NCBI GenBank assembly: GCA_947642555.1
Contig: CANRSX010000001.1
Span: 124,001-188,000 of the forward strand
DNA from: an uncultured Roseburia sp.
GTDB taxonomy: Bacteria > Bacillota > Clostridia > Lachnospirales > Lachnospiraceae
DNA length: 64,000 bases
Direction: 5' to 3'
Under the pieces are notes generated by a model. That model ran no database searches. It was not told the origin of the DNA and saw only the letters and a program-made list of their open reading frames with translations. Position 1 is the first letter of the stretch. Every line of letters begins with the position of its first letter. Of this stretch, positions 45,811 through 55,244 are shown piece after piece. The position numbers and the translations under genes were made by a program.

Positions 45811-47031
45811 TCACCTCAGCCACAGAAGCTTTAACACCTGGGAAAAGCACCAGCGGAAATCAATTTTTTCCACACCGCAGCCGGCGGTGATCCGCCACGT
45901 CCTGACCGCCTCATCCCCGAGCATGTAAGTGATCGTGCCGATCTCCTCCCCCTCCGCCACCGGCGCCGTCAGATGGCCGTTTATCTCATAGCGGATCACG
46001 ATCTGTTCGTCTGCCGCGAGGAGAAGCTGCGAATACCCTTCCGACTCCGAGAGCTCCGGCGTCACGAACGCTTCTTTACCGATTCCGTCGCCCTGTCCTC
46101 CCAGCACCGGTACCGGGGCAAGCTTCGTTTCATCCGGCAGGGTCTCCTCCAGATTCCGCTTCTGAAAATTCGCAAGCCCGTATTCCATCAGCCGCTTCGT
46201 GTCGGACCATTTGTAAGATTTATTGTTCGGCCAGCCGCAGGCGAGCAGCGCCACGATATACGTCCTCCCGTCCCGCTCTAAGGCCCCCACATAACAGTAG
46301 CCCGCCGTCCCGGTAAAACCGGTCTTTCCGGAAAGCGCGCCGTCCATCATCTGCAAAAACGCATTGTGGTTGTAGCAGCTGTAGTCTGATTTGCCCTCCA
46401 CATCCGAAAACGCATACTGCTGTGTCCGCGTGATCTGAAGGAATTCCTCCGCCTTCGGCGACGTTTTGATGCAGTATCTCATGATCTGCGCCAGATCCGC
46501 CGCCGTCGTGTGGTGAAAGCCCTCCGCGTCCTCCGCATCCAGCCCGTTCGGCGTGATAAAATGGCTGTCCGCGCAGCCGATCTCCTGCGCCTTGCGGTTC
46601 ATCAGCCCGGCAAACCCCTGTGTGTCTCCGGAAATATATTCCGCGATCGCTACCGCGCAGTCGTTGTAGGACTCCAGCATCAGCCCGTAAAGCAGATCCC
46701 GCATATAAAAGGTCTGTCCCTCCCGCATCCCTAAGTGCACCTTCGGCTGCGAGGCCGCGTTGGCCGACACGGTCACCGTACTGTCCAGATCACAGTGCTC
46801 CAGTGCAAGGATGCAGGTTAAGATCTTCGTCGTACTGGCATTTGCCATCGCCTCATGGCCGTTTTTTTCAAACAGGATCCGCCCGGAATCCCCGTCCATC
46901 AGAACGGCCGATTTCGCGTAAAGCTCCGTCTCCGCGGGCTCTTCCGTCGTCTGCGCCCCGGAAACAACGGTTTTTGTAACACTGGTAAACAGGATAAAAC
47001 ATACAAGAAAAAAAGAAAGGAATCGTTTCAT
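45811..47031 (-). CDS. D-alanyl-D-alanine carboxypeptidase (DacF/PBP5-type)
   Basis: About 406 residues from the ATG at 47031 (GGAG upstream). Signal peptide (FLSFFLVCFILFTSVTKTVVSGA), then SVLMDGDSGRILFEKNG, the SxxK motif STTK, SYN in ESYNDCAVA, and KTGFTGTAG: all three active-site motifs of the S11 family. A C-terminal PBP5_C beta domain follows, ending in a short hydrophobic stretch (WCFSQVLKLLWLR). It trims the peptide side chain of peptidoglycan outside the membrane. It is in the same direction as scpB, 158 nt apart. Confidence 0.93.
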   Translation of the reverse strand: MKRFLSFFLVCFILFTSVTKTVVSGAQTTEEPAETELYAKSAVLMDGDSGRILFEKNGHEAMANASTTKILTCILALEHCDLDSTVTVSANAASQPKVHLGMREGQTFYMRDLLYGLMLESYNDCAVAIAEYISGDTQGFAGLMNRKAQEIGCADSHFITPNGLDAEDAEGFHHTTAADLAQIMRYCIKTSPKAEEFLQITRTQQYAFSDVEGKSDYSCYNHNAFLQMMDGALSGKTGFTGTAGYCYVGALERDGRTYIVALLACGWPNNKSYKWSDTKRLMEYGLANFQKRNLEETLPDETKLAPVPVLGGQGDGIGKEAFVTPELSESEGYSQLLLAADEQIVIRYEINGHLTAPVAEGEEIGTITYMLGDEAVRTWRITAGCGVEKIDFRWCFSQVLKLLWLR

Positions 47032-47189
47032 AGCACTCCGAAAAGTCATTTCATAGATTTATATGCGCCTGTTCGCATTCTCATGCCAGATCCGGCGCTC
47101 CCGCTCCCGGGCTGATCCTGCACGTTTCCCTCCGGGCTGATCCGGCGCATCCCTCCGCCCGGGCAGGTTATCCTCCCGCGGACGCCGGC

Positions 47190-47759
47190 TTAAATGTCCA
47201 TCTTCATGTGCATCTCCGCCTCCGCCTCCTGCCGGAACTCCTCGACCTGCACCGGGTTTAAGACCGGCAGCTCCTCGATGGACTGCACGCCGAAGCTCCT
47301 TAAAAATTCCTCCGTCGTCCCGAACAGAAGGGGCCTGCCGGGGGCGTCCAGCCGTCCGAGCTCACAGACCAGGTTGTACTCCACCAGCTTGTTTACCGCA
47401 TGGTCGCAGGAGACGCCCCGGATCTTCTCGATCTCCGCCTTCGTCACCGGCTGCTTGTAGGCGATGATCGAGAGCGTCTCCAAAAGGACGTCGGTCAGCA
47501 CATGCCGCTTCGGCTGCCTGGCGATGCGGATTAAGTACTCGTACATCTCCTTTTTGGTGCACATCTGGTAGGCGCCGTCCAGCTCGATGATCTGCACCCC
47601 GATGGAGTCATCCTCGTAGTGCCGCATCATCCCATCCAGGATCGCCTTTGTCTCCTTTTTATCCAGCTCGATCGCCGCGGCGATCCGCTCCAGCTCCACC
47701 GATTCCCCCATGGTAAAAAGAATCGCCTCGATCACCGCCTCGTAATGTTTTCCTTCCAT
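47190..47759 (-). CDS. scpB: Segregation and condensation protein B
   Basis: A 189-residue ScpB with tandem winged-helix domains: VIEAILFTMGESVELERIAAAIELDKKETKAIL in the first, and TLSIIAYKQPVTKAEIEKIRGVSCDHAVNKLVEYNLVCELGRLDAPGRPLLFGTTEEFLRSFGV in the second, the hallmark of the family. It joins ScpA and SMC in the bacterial condensin that compacts the chromosome. It lies 47 nt after scpA in the normal order. Confidence 0.97.
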   Translation of the reverse strand: MEGKHYEAVIEAILFTMGESVELERIAAAIELDKKETKAILDGMMRHYEDDSIGVQIIELDGAYQMCTKKEMYEYLIRIARQPKRHVLTDVLLETLSIIAYKQPVTKAEIEKIRGVSCDHAVNKLVEYNLVCELGRLDAPGRPLLFGTTEEFLRSFGVQSIEELPVLNPVQVEEFRQEAEAEMHMKMDI

Positions 47760-47806
47760 CTGTTATCCCCCTGCCGTTTCCAGCTGTCTTTCTCTGGCAC
47801 GCCGCG

Positions 47807-48568
47807 CTACGCCACGATTTTCGACTCGATTAAAATATCGTCAAAGGTATGCTCCTGCGAGATAAAAATCCGCCCCATCTTCATCAGCTCTAAGATCGCA
47901 AGGAATGTCACAATGATCTCCATCCGGCCCGCCTGCGCCTCCAGAAGGCTGCGGAACGAAAAATGGCGGTGCGTCATGCAGTAATTCTCCAGGTATGCCA
48001 TCTTCTCCGAGAGCGAGACCTCCTCCTTCTCGATCCTGCCGAACCTGGAACGCACCGGGTCGATCCTGCCCACCTGCTTTTTCATGACTGACTTAAAGAT
48101 GTGGTTTAATTTGGCGAGCGTCACATCGCTCATCAGCTCCATCACATCGACGGGTTCCTCATAATCCGCCACCTCGGGCGGGATCGTGGCCGGCTTAAAC
48201 AGCACCCGCTCCGCGTCGAGCTGCCGGTCGCGCAGCTCATATGCCATGCACTTGTACATCTTGTACTCGAGCAGCTGCTGTACCAGCTCCGCGCGCGGAT
48301 CCTCCTCCTCTTCCTCCTCCGTCTCCGGCGCCGGAAGCAGCATCCGGGACTTGATGTCGATCAGCGTCGCCGCCATCACGAGAAATTCGCTCACCACGTT
48401 TAAATCCTGCCGCTTCATCTCGGCGATGTAGGCCAGGTACTGGTTCGTAATCTCAGCGATCGGAATATCGTAAATATTCACTTTGTTTTTTTCGAGCAGG
48501 TGCAGAAGCAGATCCAGCGGCCCCTCAAACACCTGTAGTTTCACTGTCATTTCCATAATCTTACTCAT
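47807..48568 (-). CDS. scpA: Segregation and condensation protein A
   Basis: About 253 residues, the kleisin of the SMC-ScpAB complex. The N-terminal VKLQVFEGPLDLLLHLLEKNKVNIYDIPIAEITNQYLAYI is the family signature, followed by FLVMAATLIDIKSRMLLP, an acidic linker, and the C-terminal winged helix (VTFLAILELMKMGRIFISQEHTFDDI). The start is uncertain: ATGs at 48568, 48556 and 48550 all lack a strong ribosome site. The divergent carboxypeptidase lies on its upstream side. Confidence 0.95.
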   Translation of the reverse strand: MSKIMEMTVKLQVFEGPLDLLLHLLEKNKVNIYDIPIAEITNQYLAYIAEMKRQDLNVVSEFLVMAATLIDIKSRMLLPAPETEEEEEEDPRAELVQQLLEYKMYKCMAYELRDRQLDAERVLFKPATIPPEVADYEEPVDVMELMSDVTLAKLNHIFKSVMKKQVGRIDPVRSRFGRIEKEEVSLSEKMAYLENYCMTHRHFSFRSLLEAQAGRMEIIVTFLAILELMKMGRIFISQEHTFDDILIESKIVA

Positions 48569-48693
48569 TTTACATTGCTTTTTCCAAAAATACAAGCACA
48601 AATTTCGCATATTGTACAGGCACACACGCTAAAATGTAAAGAAACGAAATGTCCGGCCCGCCGGTTTTCATTTCCGAACCAGGAGGAATCTTT

Positions 48694-49962
48694 GTGAAAC
48701 TTTTACTTTCCTTATTATTATGCTTCTCTCTCACCGCATCCACGGCCGCAGGCGATGCTTCCGGCACTCCTGTTTCCGTGGAAACCATGACGGACGACGT
48801 TTCCGCAGAAACCATGACGGACGACGTTTCCGCAGAAACCATGGCTTCAGACAACGCCTCCACGCAGGCCGCGTCAGAAGCATCCTTAAGCATCCAGGCG
48901 CCAAGCGTCATTCTCATGGAAGCCTCCACGGGCGCTGTGCTCTACGAAAAAAATCCGCACGAGGCAATGCACCCGGCAAGCATCACGAAAATCATGACCC
49001 TGCTCCTGATCTTTGACGCGTTAGAGAGCGGAAAAATCTCGCTCTCCGACACTGTGACCGTCTCGGAATACGCCGCCAGCATGGGCGGATCCCAGGTCTA
49101 TCTCGAGACAGGCGAGACCCAAACCGTCGAGACCATGATCAAATGCATCAGCGTGGCGAGCGCCAATGACGCCTGCGTGGCCATGGCGGAGCACCTCTGC
49201 GGCTCCGAGTCCGAGTTTGTCCGGCAGATGAACGAGCGCGCCAAAGGGCTTGGGATGAACGACACGACGTTTGTAAACTGCTGCGGCCTTGACGCCGACG
49301 GACACATGACAAGCGCTCACGACGTCGCGCTGATGTCGCGCGAGCTGATCGTCCGCCATCCGGACATCCATAATTATTCCATGATCTGGATGGAAAATAT
49401 CACCCACACCACGGCGAAGGGAACCAGCGAATTCGGGCTTGCCAACACCAACAAGCTCATCCGCCAGTACCAGTATGCGACCGGGTTAAAAACCGGATTT
49501 ACCAGCCTTGCAAAATACTGCGTTTCCGCGACCGCAAAAAAAGACGATATGGAGCTGATCGCCGTCATCATGGGCGCGCCGGACCCGAAAGCGCGCACCG
49601 CGGACGCCACGACGCTGCTCAATTACGGCTTCGGACAGTGCCATATCTACTCCGATCCCAACGACGAGCGGCTCGCACCGATCGCCGTGGAAAAGGGCAT
49701 CACCGAATATGTGAATCTGGAGTACGCCTCCCCGTTTTCCTATGTCTCCACCGACGGCTCGGATCTGACCGGCATCGAAAAGACGCTCGAGCTGCCGGAA
49801 TCCGTGGCCGCGCCTGTAAAACGGGGCGGCGTCGCCGGCAGGGCGGTCTACACCATAGGCGGCAGGGAAATCGGCAGCGTAAACCTCCTCTTCACCGACA
49901 GCGTGCCGGTCGCCACCTATAAGGATTATTTCTTAAAGGCTCTGACCTGGTATCTGATCTGA
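48694..49962 (+). CDS. D-alanyl-D-alanine carboxypeptidase, second copy
   Basis: 422 residues from a GTG at 48694 that has AGGAGG seven bases upstream. Signal peptide KLLLSLLLCFSLTASTAAG, then a T/S/D-rich region with a 27-nt (9-residue) tandem repeat VSAETMTDD about 2.5 times. The S11 peptidase domain follows: LMEASTGAVLYEKN, SITK, SAN in VASANDACVAM, and KTGFTSLA. A C-terminal PBP5-like beta domain and a hydrophobic tail (YFLKALTWYL) end it. The Ser-Ala-Asn in place of SYN is a natural variant of DacF. Divergent to scpA. Confidence 0.93.
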   Translation: MKLLLSLLLCFSLTASTAAGDASGTPVSVETMTDDVSAETMTDDVSAETMASDNASTQAASEASLSIQAPSVILMEASTGAVLYEKNPHEAMHPASITKIMTLLLIFDALESGKISLSDTVTVSEYAASMGGSQVYLETGETQTVETMIKCISVASANDACVAMAEHLCGSESEFVRQMNERAKGLGMNDTTFVNCCGLDADGHMTSAHDVALMSRELIVRHPDIHNYSMIWMENITHTTAKGTSEFGLANTNKLIRQYQYATGLKTGFTSLAKYCVSATAKKDDMELIAVIMGAPDPKARTADATTLLNYGFGQCHIYSDPNDERLAPIAVEKGITEYVNLEYASPFSYVSTDGSDLTGIEKTLELPESVAAPVKRGGVAGRAVYTIGGREIGSVNLLFTDSVPVATYKDYFLKALTWYLI

Positions 49963-49969
49963 CGCTGCA

Positions 49970-49995
49970 AACCCCCGCAGTCATCTGCGGGGGTT
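49970..49995. terminator. Convergent terminator
   Basis: AACCCCCGCAG (49970-49980), TCAT, CTGCGGGGGTT (49985-49995): an 11-bp perfect stem. It sits between the rightward carboxypeptidase and the leftward hydrolase and can serve both; T-rich tails are weak on either side. Confidence 0.75.
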
Positions 49996-50015
49996 CTGAT
50001 ATTTCTATATTGGTC

Positions 50016-51881
50016 TTAGTAAGGATAGCTGAACGATGTATTCGCGACCGTGACAGCTGTAACCCAGAGCGCGTTCACCAGCCCTCCGAGCCATACCGTT
50101 CCGGTCAGCTTCTGAAGCTTTATGTCAAAATACGCCGCAATCCCAAGAATCGGCACGAACGGGATCGCCAGAATCGGGATCAGCGCGCCTCCCATCGCCA
50201 GCAGCGGATTGGAGAAATTCGCCCAGGTAATCGCTCCGGTAAAGAGCACCGGGACATAGGTCACCAGGATAAACAGAAGCGGCGCGAGCATATTGAACGC
50301 CACGCTGACCAGGATCTGCCGGCGTTCACTCCATCCCTGGAAACAGTTCTGATTGACGCAGACGCTGTTCACCAGATAAAAGATGAGGAAAAACGGAAGA
50401 TATTTCAGCATCACCAGAATCTTTGACGAATCAAAGACCCGGATGTCAAAGCTCCAGATCCGAAAGTCTGTCTGGAAGAAATAATCCGCGGCAAACACCA
50501 GCGCGAAGACACCTGCGGTCACAGCCAGCGCAAGGACAATCGTTTTTCCCGCCTGTTTCTTTTTTATGGCAGTGCCAAAGGACGTCCCCCGCCCTTTAAA
50601 GGATCCCGAGAGAATCCGCAGCACGATCAGGGATACCGCCGCGCTCGCCACGCTCCAAACCCCGATTCCGCCCGTCGTATCCTGGGGCCAGAACGGATTT
50701 ACCAGCAGACCGAATCCGACAAGGATCGCCGGCATTAAAAGCACGGCGCAGATCACCCCGTTTATCACATTTCCGATGACATATCCCGTCTTCTTTCCCC
50801 CTGTAAGGTCCGGAAGGCAAAGCGTCTCTTTTGCCCGCAGTCCGGAAAAATACGGCAGCGCAAGCAGCATCTCCGCAAACGGCACGACAAAGGCGAAAAA
50901 TCCGATCAGCCCGATCAGGTTAAACGCCTCCTTCAGCCACCAGAGCTGATTCGAGGCCGGAAGGGGCTTTGGCGCGCCCAGCGTCTGCTCGAAAAACGTA
51001 ATCGCGTTTCCCGCGGAGGCAGGAGAAAAGTGATTCATCGCGTGAAATTCCCCGGGAGAATAGATCACCAGCTGATACCTGTTCTCCTGATTGACAAAGT
51101 ACTCTCCCTCTTCCACCGGCCCTTCCACCTTCTGGCCCGTCTGTACCGCGATCAGGGAACGTGTGATGTCGTGGTCCGTCAGCTCGTACCCCCTGTAGCC
51201 GAGCATGGTACAGAATTCGTCATACTTTCCCAGGTTTACCCCGAGATCGCAGAGATAACCGCTCTGCCCTGACGTATCCGCCCCGGCTGCCAGCGTCATC
51301 GGGTAATTTCCCACGATAAAAGAAGCCGCCACCTTATTCTGCGCCTTCGCCTCCTCCGCCGTTTTGCCCGCCATGAGCGCCTCCCGCTCCAGCGACGTGT
51401 AATATGCCGCCGTCGCGTCCGCAAAGCCTCCGCCCATCGAATGGCCGGTCACGCCGATCCGGGAAGCATCCACAAAGTTCAGACCGGAAAGATATTCCAC
51501 CGCATCCGTCATTCCGCCCGTTGTGACCTGGATCTCACTGGCGCCGTCCATATCCACAAGGGAGGAATCGCCGTGCTTATACGCATTCTGCGCAAAAACA
51601 ACATATCCCCTGCGCGCCAGCTCCACATAATTGATATCCTGCATCTCCCGGTTGTTCAGATATCCGTGGCTCGCGACAATCGCCGGAGCAGGCGTTTCGG
51701 CGGTCGCATTCTCCGGAACAAACAGATATCCGGTATACAGCCCCGCATTCGTCTGAAAGCTGATCTCCTTTACCTGCACCCTCCCAAAATCCGACTGGAT
51801 CAGCGACGCGCCGGCCGCTCCCGCCAGACACAGGATCAGCGCAGCGAGCATCCGGATCTTCCATGATAATTTTTTCTTCAT
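50016..51881 (-). CDS. Membrane-bound alpha/beta hydrolase
   Basis: 621 residues. An N-terminal membrane anchor (MLAALILCLAGAAGASLI) leads to an extracellular alpha/beta hydrolase domain of about 300 residues: PAPAIVASHGYLNN (oxyanion region), RRGYVVFAQNAYKHGDS, and the nucleophile elbow VGVTGHSMGGGFADATAA. The C-terminal half has about nine membrane helices (from WLKEAFNLIGLIGFFAFVVPFAEM to LTGTVWLGGLVNALWVTAVTV). This combination is found in Lachnospiraceae and other Clostridia; its substrate is unknown, perhaps a lipid or ester. Downstream of marR. Confidence 0.82.
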   Translation of the reverse strand: MKKKLSWKIRMLAALILCLAGAAGASLIQSDFGRVQVKEISFQTNAGLYTGYLFVPENATAETPAPAIVASHGYLNNREMQDINYVELARRGYVVFAQNAYKHGDSSLVDMDGASEIQVTTGGMTDAVEYLSGLNFVDASRIGVTGHSMGGGFADATAAYYTSLEREALMAGKTAEEAKAQNKVAASFIVGNYPMTLAAGADTSGQSGYLCDLGVNLGKYDEFCTMLGYRGYELTDHDITRSLIAVQTGQKVEGPVEEGEYFVNQENRYQLVIYSPGEFHAMNHFSPASAGNAITFFEQTLGAPKPLPASNQLWWLKEAFNLIGLIGFFAFVVPFAEMLLALPYFSGLRAKETLCLPDLTGGKKTGYVIGNVINGVICAVLLMPAILVGFGLLVNPFWPQDTTGGIGVWSVASAAVSLIVLRILSGSFKGRGTSFGTAIKKKQAGKTIVLALAVTAGVFALVFAADYFFQTDFRIWSFDIRVFDSSKILVMLKYLPFFLIFYLVNSVCVNQNCFQGWSERRQILVSVAFNMLAPLLFILVTYVPVLFTGAITWANFSNPLLAMGGALIPILAIPFVPILGIAAYFDIKLQKLTGTVWLGGLVNALWVTAVTVANTSFSYPY

Positions 51882-52001
51882 ACCTTCTCCTTTTCAGATG
51901 GCAGACCGCCCGCGAAGCAGTCTGCCTCATCCCGCTGTTCCCTGCAGAGACATACCCTCTGAATCATCATCCGCAAAATACTTTCTCACGGAATTATATT
52001 C

Positions 52002-52014
52002 ATTCCACTGGAAT
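52002..52014. promoter_or_regulatory. Candidate MarR-type operator upstream of the hydrolase
   Basis: ATTCCACTGGAAT (52002-52014) is a perfect 13-bp palindrome with one central base. It is flanked by AT-rich runs that extend the symmetry partly. A leftward TATAAT-like -10 lies just after it, before the hydrolase gene. The marR gene is right upstream; binding is inferred. Confidence 0.45.
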
Positions 52015-52088
52015 ATATATCATTATAATAAAAAAGGGGATGTTTGTCCACCCCCTAAATATCCACAAATATCACGGATCCGATTTGT

Positions 52089-52589
52089 CTATTTTTTTGT
52101 CTCCGGAATCAGGGCCGGATCCCTGCACTCCGGCGCAGGACCAGCGGCCATGTCCAGTATATGCGCAAACCGCTCGACATATTCGAACGGAATCGCGTCA
52201 AGCTCCGTGAACATCTTCTGAAAAATCTGCCGGTAGATATATTCCGAATAATGCTCATATGCTTTTCGTCCTTTTTCCGTGGGCTTTACGATCACCGTCT
52301 TCCGGTTGTTTTCAAAATGATATTTTTCCAGCAGCCCTTTTTCCGTCATTTTCTGAACGTTTTTCGAAAATGCGCTCTGTGAAATCCCCAGCCTCGCGGC
52401 GATCTGACCCATCGACTCGTTTTTTTCCTCATTTTCCAGAATATACTCCAGCACCTGCACCTGGGCCGGCGAAAAGGAAAGATCAGAATCAACATGATAT
52501 TCCTTTTTATATGCGCTCGCATACACATTTCCATAACGGATGCATTTCTCGACGATATTTCTGTATTTTCCCATCCATACAAGCTCCAT
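52089..52589 (-). CDS. MarR-family regulator
   Basis: 166 residues with the winged-helix MarR pattern: LSFSPAQVQVLEYILENEEKNESMGQIAARLGISQSAFSKNVQKMTEKGLLEKYHFENNRKTVIVKPTEKG, followed by a dimerisation helix. The ATG at 52589 has AGGAGG six bases upstream and begins 10 nt after cls, so it may share its message. The palindrome before the hydrolase gene (52002) is a likely binding site. Ligand unknown. Confidence 0.88.
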   Translation of the reverse strand: MELVWMGKYRNIVEKCIRYGNVYASAYKKEYHVDSDLSFSPAQVQVLEYILENEEKNESMGQIAARLGISQSAFSKNVQKMTEKGLLEKYHFENNRKTVIVKPTEKGRKAYEHYSEYIYRQIFQKMFTELDAIPFEYVERFAHILDMAAGPAPECRDPALIPETKK

Positions 52590-52599
52590 CCCGCACCTC

Positions 52600-54135
52600 C
52601 TACATCAGCGGCGCGAACAGGCGCAGGACGCTCTGCACCATCCGGATCGGAAGCGCCCTGCCCTGGCAGAACTCCAGGCTGATCTCCCTTGAGCATTCAA
52701 AGGTCTTAAGGCAGTCGTCCTTCACCTGAAGCACCGCCGATGACCGGTACATCCACACGCCGCACTCAAAATGAAGGTACAGGCTGCGGAAATCTAAGTT
52801 CACGCTCCCCACAGTCGCGATCTCATCGTCACAGACAAAGCATTTTGCATGGAGAAAGCCGGGCGTATACTGATAAATTCTGACACCGCTCTTAAGCAGC
52901 GGCGCATAATACGACTGCGTCAGCAGATACACCATCTTTTTATCCGGGATGCCCGGCGTCACGATCCGCACATCCACGCCGCTTTTCGCCGCATTGCAAA
53001 GCGTCACCAGCATCTCGTTGTCAATGATCAGATACGGCGTGAAAATATAGACATACCGCTTTGCCCGCGCGATGATATTCAGGTAAATATTTTCCCCGAC
53101 ATTCTCCTGATCCAGCGGGCTGTCCCCGTAGGGCTGCACATAACCGTCGCTGACAAACGGCCCCTTCTGATACACCGCAGGCATAAACTTCCGGCAGTCC
53201 TCCGTCATGCGCGTGATATAATCCCACATGGAGAGGAACATGTTCGTCAGGCTCCATACGCCCTCGCCCTCAATGCGGACTCCGGTATCCTTCCAGTAGC
53301 CGAAGCGCTCGATCCGGTTGATATACTCGTCCGCCAGATTGATCCCGCCGGTATAGCCGACGGTCCCGTCCGCCACAAGAATTTTCCGGTGATCCCTGTT
53401 GTTCATCACCACGGAGATAATCGGGCGGAACGGATTAAACGCGGCGCATTTTATCCCCTTTGCCTGCAGGACGCGGTAATACTTCGGCGGCAGGGTGGAA
53501 ATACAGCCCACATCGTCATAGATCAGCCGTACCTCCACGCCCTCCTTCACCTTCTGCTCCAAAATGTCCACGACCGCCTGGAACATTTCCCCCTCTTCTA
53601 TAATAAAGTATTCCAGGAAAATAAAATGCTTTGCGCGCTTTAAATCTTCCAGCATATCCACGAACATGACTTCGCCGCATTCGTAGTACTTCGTGCCCGT
53701 GTTCTGATAGAGCGGGAAGCCCGCGTACTCGCTGATATACCGCGACTGATTATAGACGGAGGCGTCCTCTGCCAGTAGCTCCTGTTCCGCCTTTTCGTCG
53801 CGCACCAAACAGGCGCTGATCACCCGGTTGTATTCATCCATCTGGCGCTGCGTGCCTTTTGTCAGTCCGGATCTGCCAAACAGGAAATACAGCGGCAGTC
53901 CCACCATCGGCGAGAGCAGAATCAGAAAGGTCCACGACAGCTTGTTCACCGGATTCACCCATTTGTTTACAATGACGAGCACAAGAAGGATCGCAATCCC
54001 GCGAAACACCAGGTTTGCATAGGTAAACTGGTAAGAAAACTGCCACAGCATGACAATCGCCCATGCCACCTGGAGCAGAATAAACAGCGCGATAATCGCA
54101 GCTCTCCCCAGAATCAGATTGATGATTTTTTTCAT
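52600..54135 (-). CDS. cls: Cardiolipin synthase (phospholipase D family)
   Basis: 511 residues. Two N-terminal membrane helices (AIIALFILLQVAWAIVMLW; VFRGIAILLVLVIVNKWV), a third (LSWTFLILLSPMVGLPLYFLFG), then two PLD domains with HKD motifs: HRKILVADGTVGYTGGIN (near residue 245) and HAKCFVCDDEIATVGSVN (near residue 425). It joins two phosphatidylglycerols, giving cardiolipin in the membrane. Length (about 480-520) is normal. ATG at 54135. Confidence 0.95.
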   Translation of the reverse strand: MKKIINLILGRAAIIALFILLQVAWAIVMLWQFSYQFTYANLVFRGIAILLVLVIVNKWVNPVNKLSWTFLILLSPMVGLPLYFLFGRSGLTKGTQRQMDEYNRVISACLVRDEKAEQELLAEDASVYNQSRYISEYAGFPLYQNTGTKYYECGEVMFVDMLEDLKRAKHFIFLEYFIIEEGEMFQAVVDILEQKVKEGVEVRLIYDDVGCISTLPPKYYRVLQAKGIKCAAFNPFRPIISVVMNNRDHRKILVADGTVGYTGGINLADEYINRIERFGYWKDTGVRIEGEGVWSLTNMFLSMWDYITRMTEDCRKFMPAVYQKGPFVSDGYVQPYGDSPLDQENVGENIYLNIIARAKRYVYIFTPYLIIDNEMLVTLCNAAKSGVDVRIVTPGIPDKKMVYLLTQSYYAPLLKSGVRIYQYTPGFLHAKCFVCDDEIATVGSVNLDFRSLYLHFECGVWMYRSSAVLQVKDDCLKTFECSREISLEFCQGRALPIRMVQSVLRLFAPLM

Positions 54136-54220
54136 ATGTTTCCTCCGGTTTCCGATCCGACGATCAGATACTTCATTGATAAAGCCATGTCATTTATCAT
54201 ATAAGTTTTTCAGAAAAAAG

Positions 54221-55129
54221 TCAACTGCGCACCAGATGATCCGCGTGAATCACCCCCCAGCACTTTTTTCCCAGCTGCTCCCCTCTCGGGTATGCGCGTT
54301 CATACAGTCGTAGTTTCATTTCAGCCGGCGTAAAAAACGGGTATTTCTGAAACGCCAGAGCCAGTGTCCCCGTCACGACCGGAGCCGCCATGGACGTCCC
54401 GCTTTTTACCTGATATCCGCTCCCGTCGCGGCTGCAGCTCGTAATCTTCGTTCCGGGTGCAAGGATCTCCGGCTTTACGATGCAGCACTCGGTCGGGCCG
54501 CTGCCGCTGTAGCCGCTTTTTAAGCCCCGCACCCCGCCGTCCGGCAGCATGTCGTCGCTGCTTCCCACCGTTAAGATTTTCCGCGAAATGCCCGGGATTG
54601 TCACGGAATTTTCCTTCGGGCCGTTGTTGCCCGCGGCGGCCACCACCATAATCCCGCGTTCCCAGAGATCGTCCACCGCGGCGAGCAGGCTGCCCTGCTC
54701 TTTTTTCCCCGCGTTCGGGAGCATGCCGACCGAGATATTTAACAGCCTGATCCCGTATCGCTTCTGATTCCGCATCACCCACTCCACGCCGGCGAGCACC
54801 TTTTCCGTGCTGCCGTTTCCTTTTTCGTCCAGCACTTTTAACACGATCAGATTCGCCTTCGGCGCGATCCCGCTGTAAATCCGGATATGACGCGCATCCT
54901 CGGACATCCGCCCGTCGCCGCCGATGATCCCGCACACGTGGGTGCCGTGCCCGTTATCGTCGTAAAGCCCGGTTCTGCGGTTACAGAAATCCTGAAAATC
55001 CAGAATCCTTTTTCCAAAGTCCGGGTGCGGCGCGACCCCTGTATCCATCACCACAACCGTAATATTTTCCCCGTTTAATCCCGATTTATATGCATAATCC
55101 GTATGGATCAGTTTTTTCACACGATTCAT
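54221..55129 (-). CDS. Subtilisin-like serine protease, apparently cytoplasmic
   Basis: 302 residues of the S8 family with a complete triad: Asp29 in VVVMDTGV, His61 in NGHGTHVCG, Ser near residue 245 in SGTSMAAPVV, and the oxyanion Asn in AAAGNNGP. There is no signal peptide and no I9 propeptide, so it resembles the intracellular subtilisins (ISP) of Firmicutes. It begins NRVKKLIHTDYAYKSGLNGENI. Role possibly in protein turnover. ATG at 55129; leftward, 85 nt before cls. Confidence 0.93.
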   Translation of the reverse strand: MNRVKKLIHTDYAYKSGLNGENITVVVMDTGVAPHPDFGKRILDFQDFCNRRTGLYDDNGHGTHVCGIIGGDGRMSEDARHIRIYSGIAPKANLIVLKVLDEKGNGSTEKVLAGVEWVMRNQKRYGIRLLNISVGMLPNAGKKEQGSLLAAVDDLWERGIMVVAAAGNNGPKENSVTIPGISRKILTVGSSDDMLPDGGVRGLKSGYSGSGPTECCIVKPEILAPGTKITSCSRDGSGYQVKSGTSMAAPVVTGTLALAFQKYPFFTPAEMKLRLYERAYPRGEQLGKKCWGVIHADHLVRS

Positions 55130-55244
55130 GTCATTCCTGAAACACTTTTTTTTATTTTATGCAGACCGTGCGGAAAGGTTTTAAACGATAAAACCGGGAA
55201 AGCGCAGAAACAACCGTCCCCACGCCTTCCCGGCAATGAATCTC

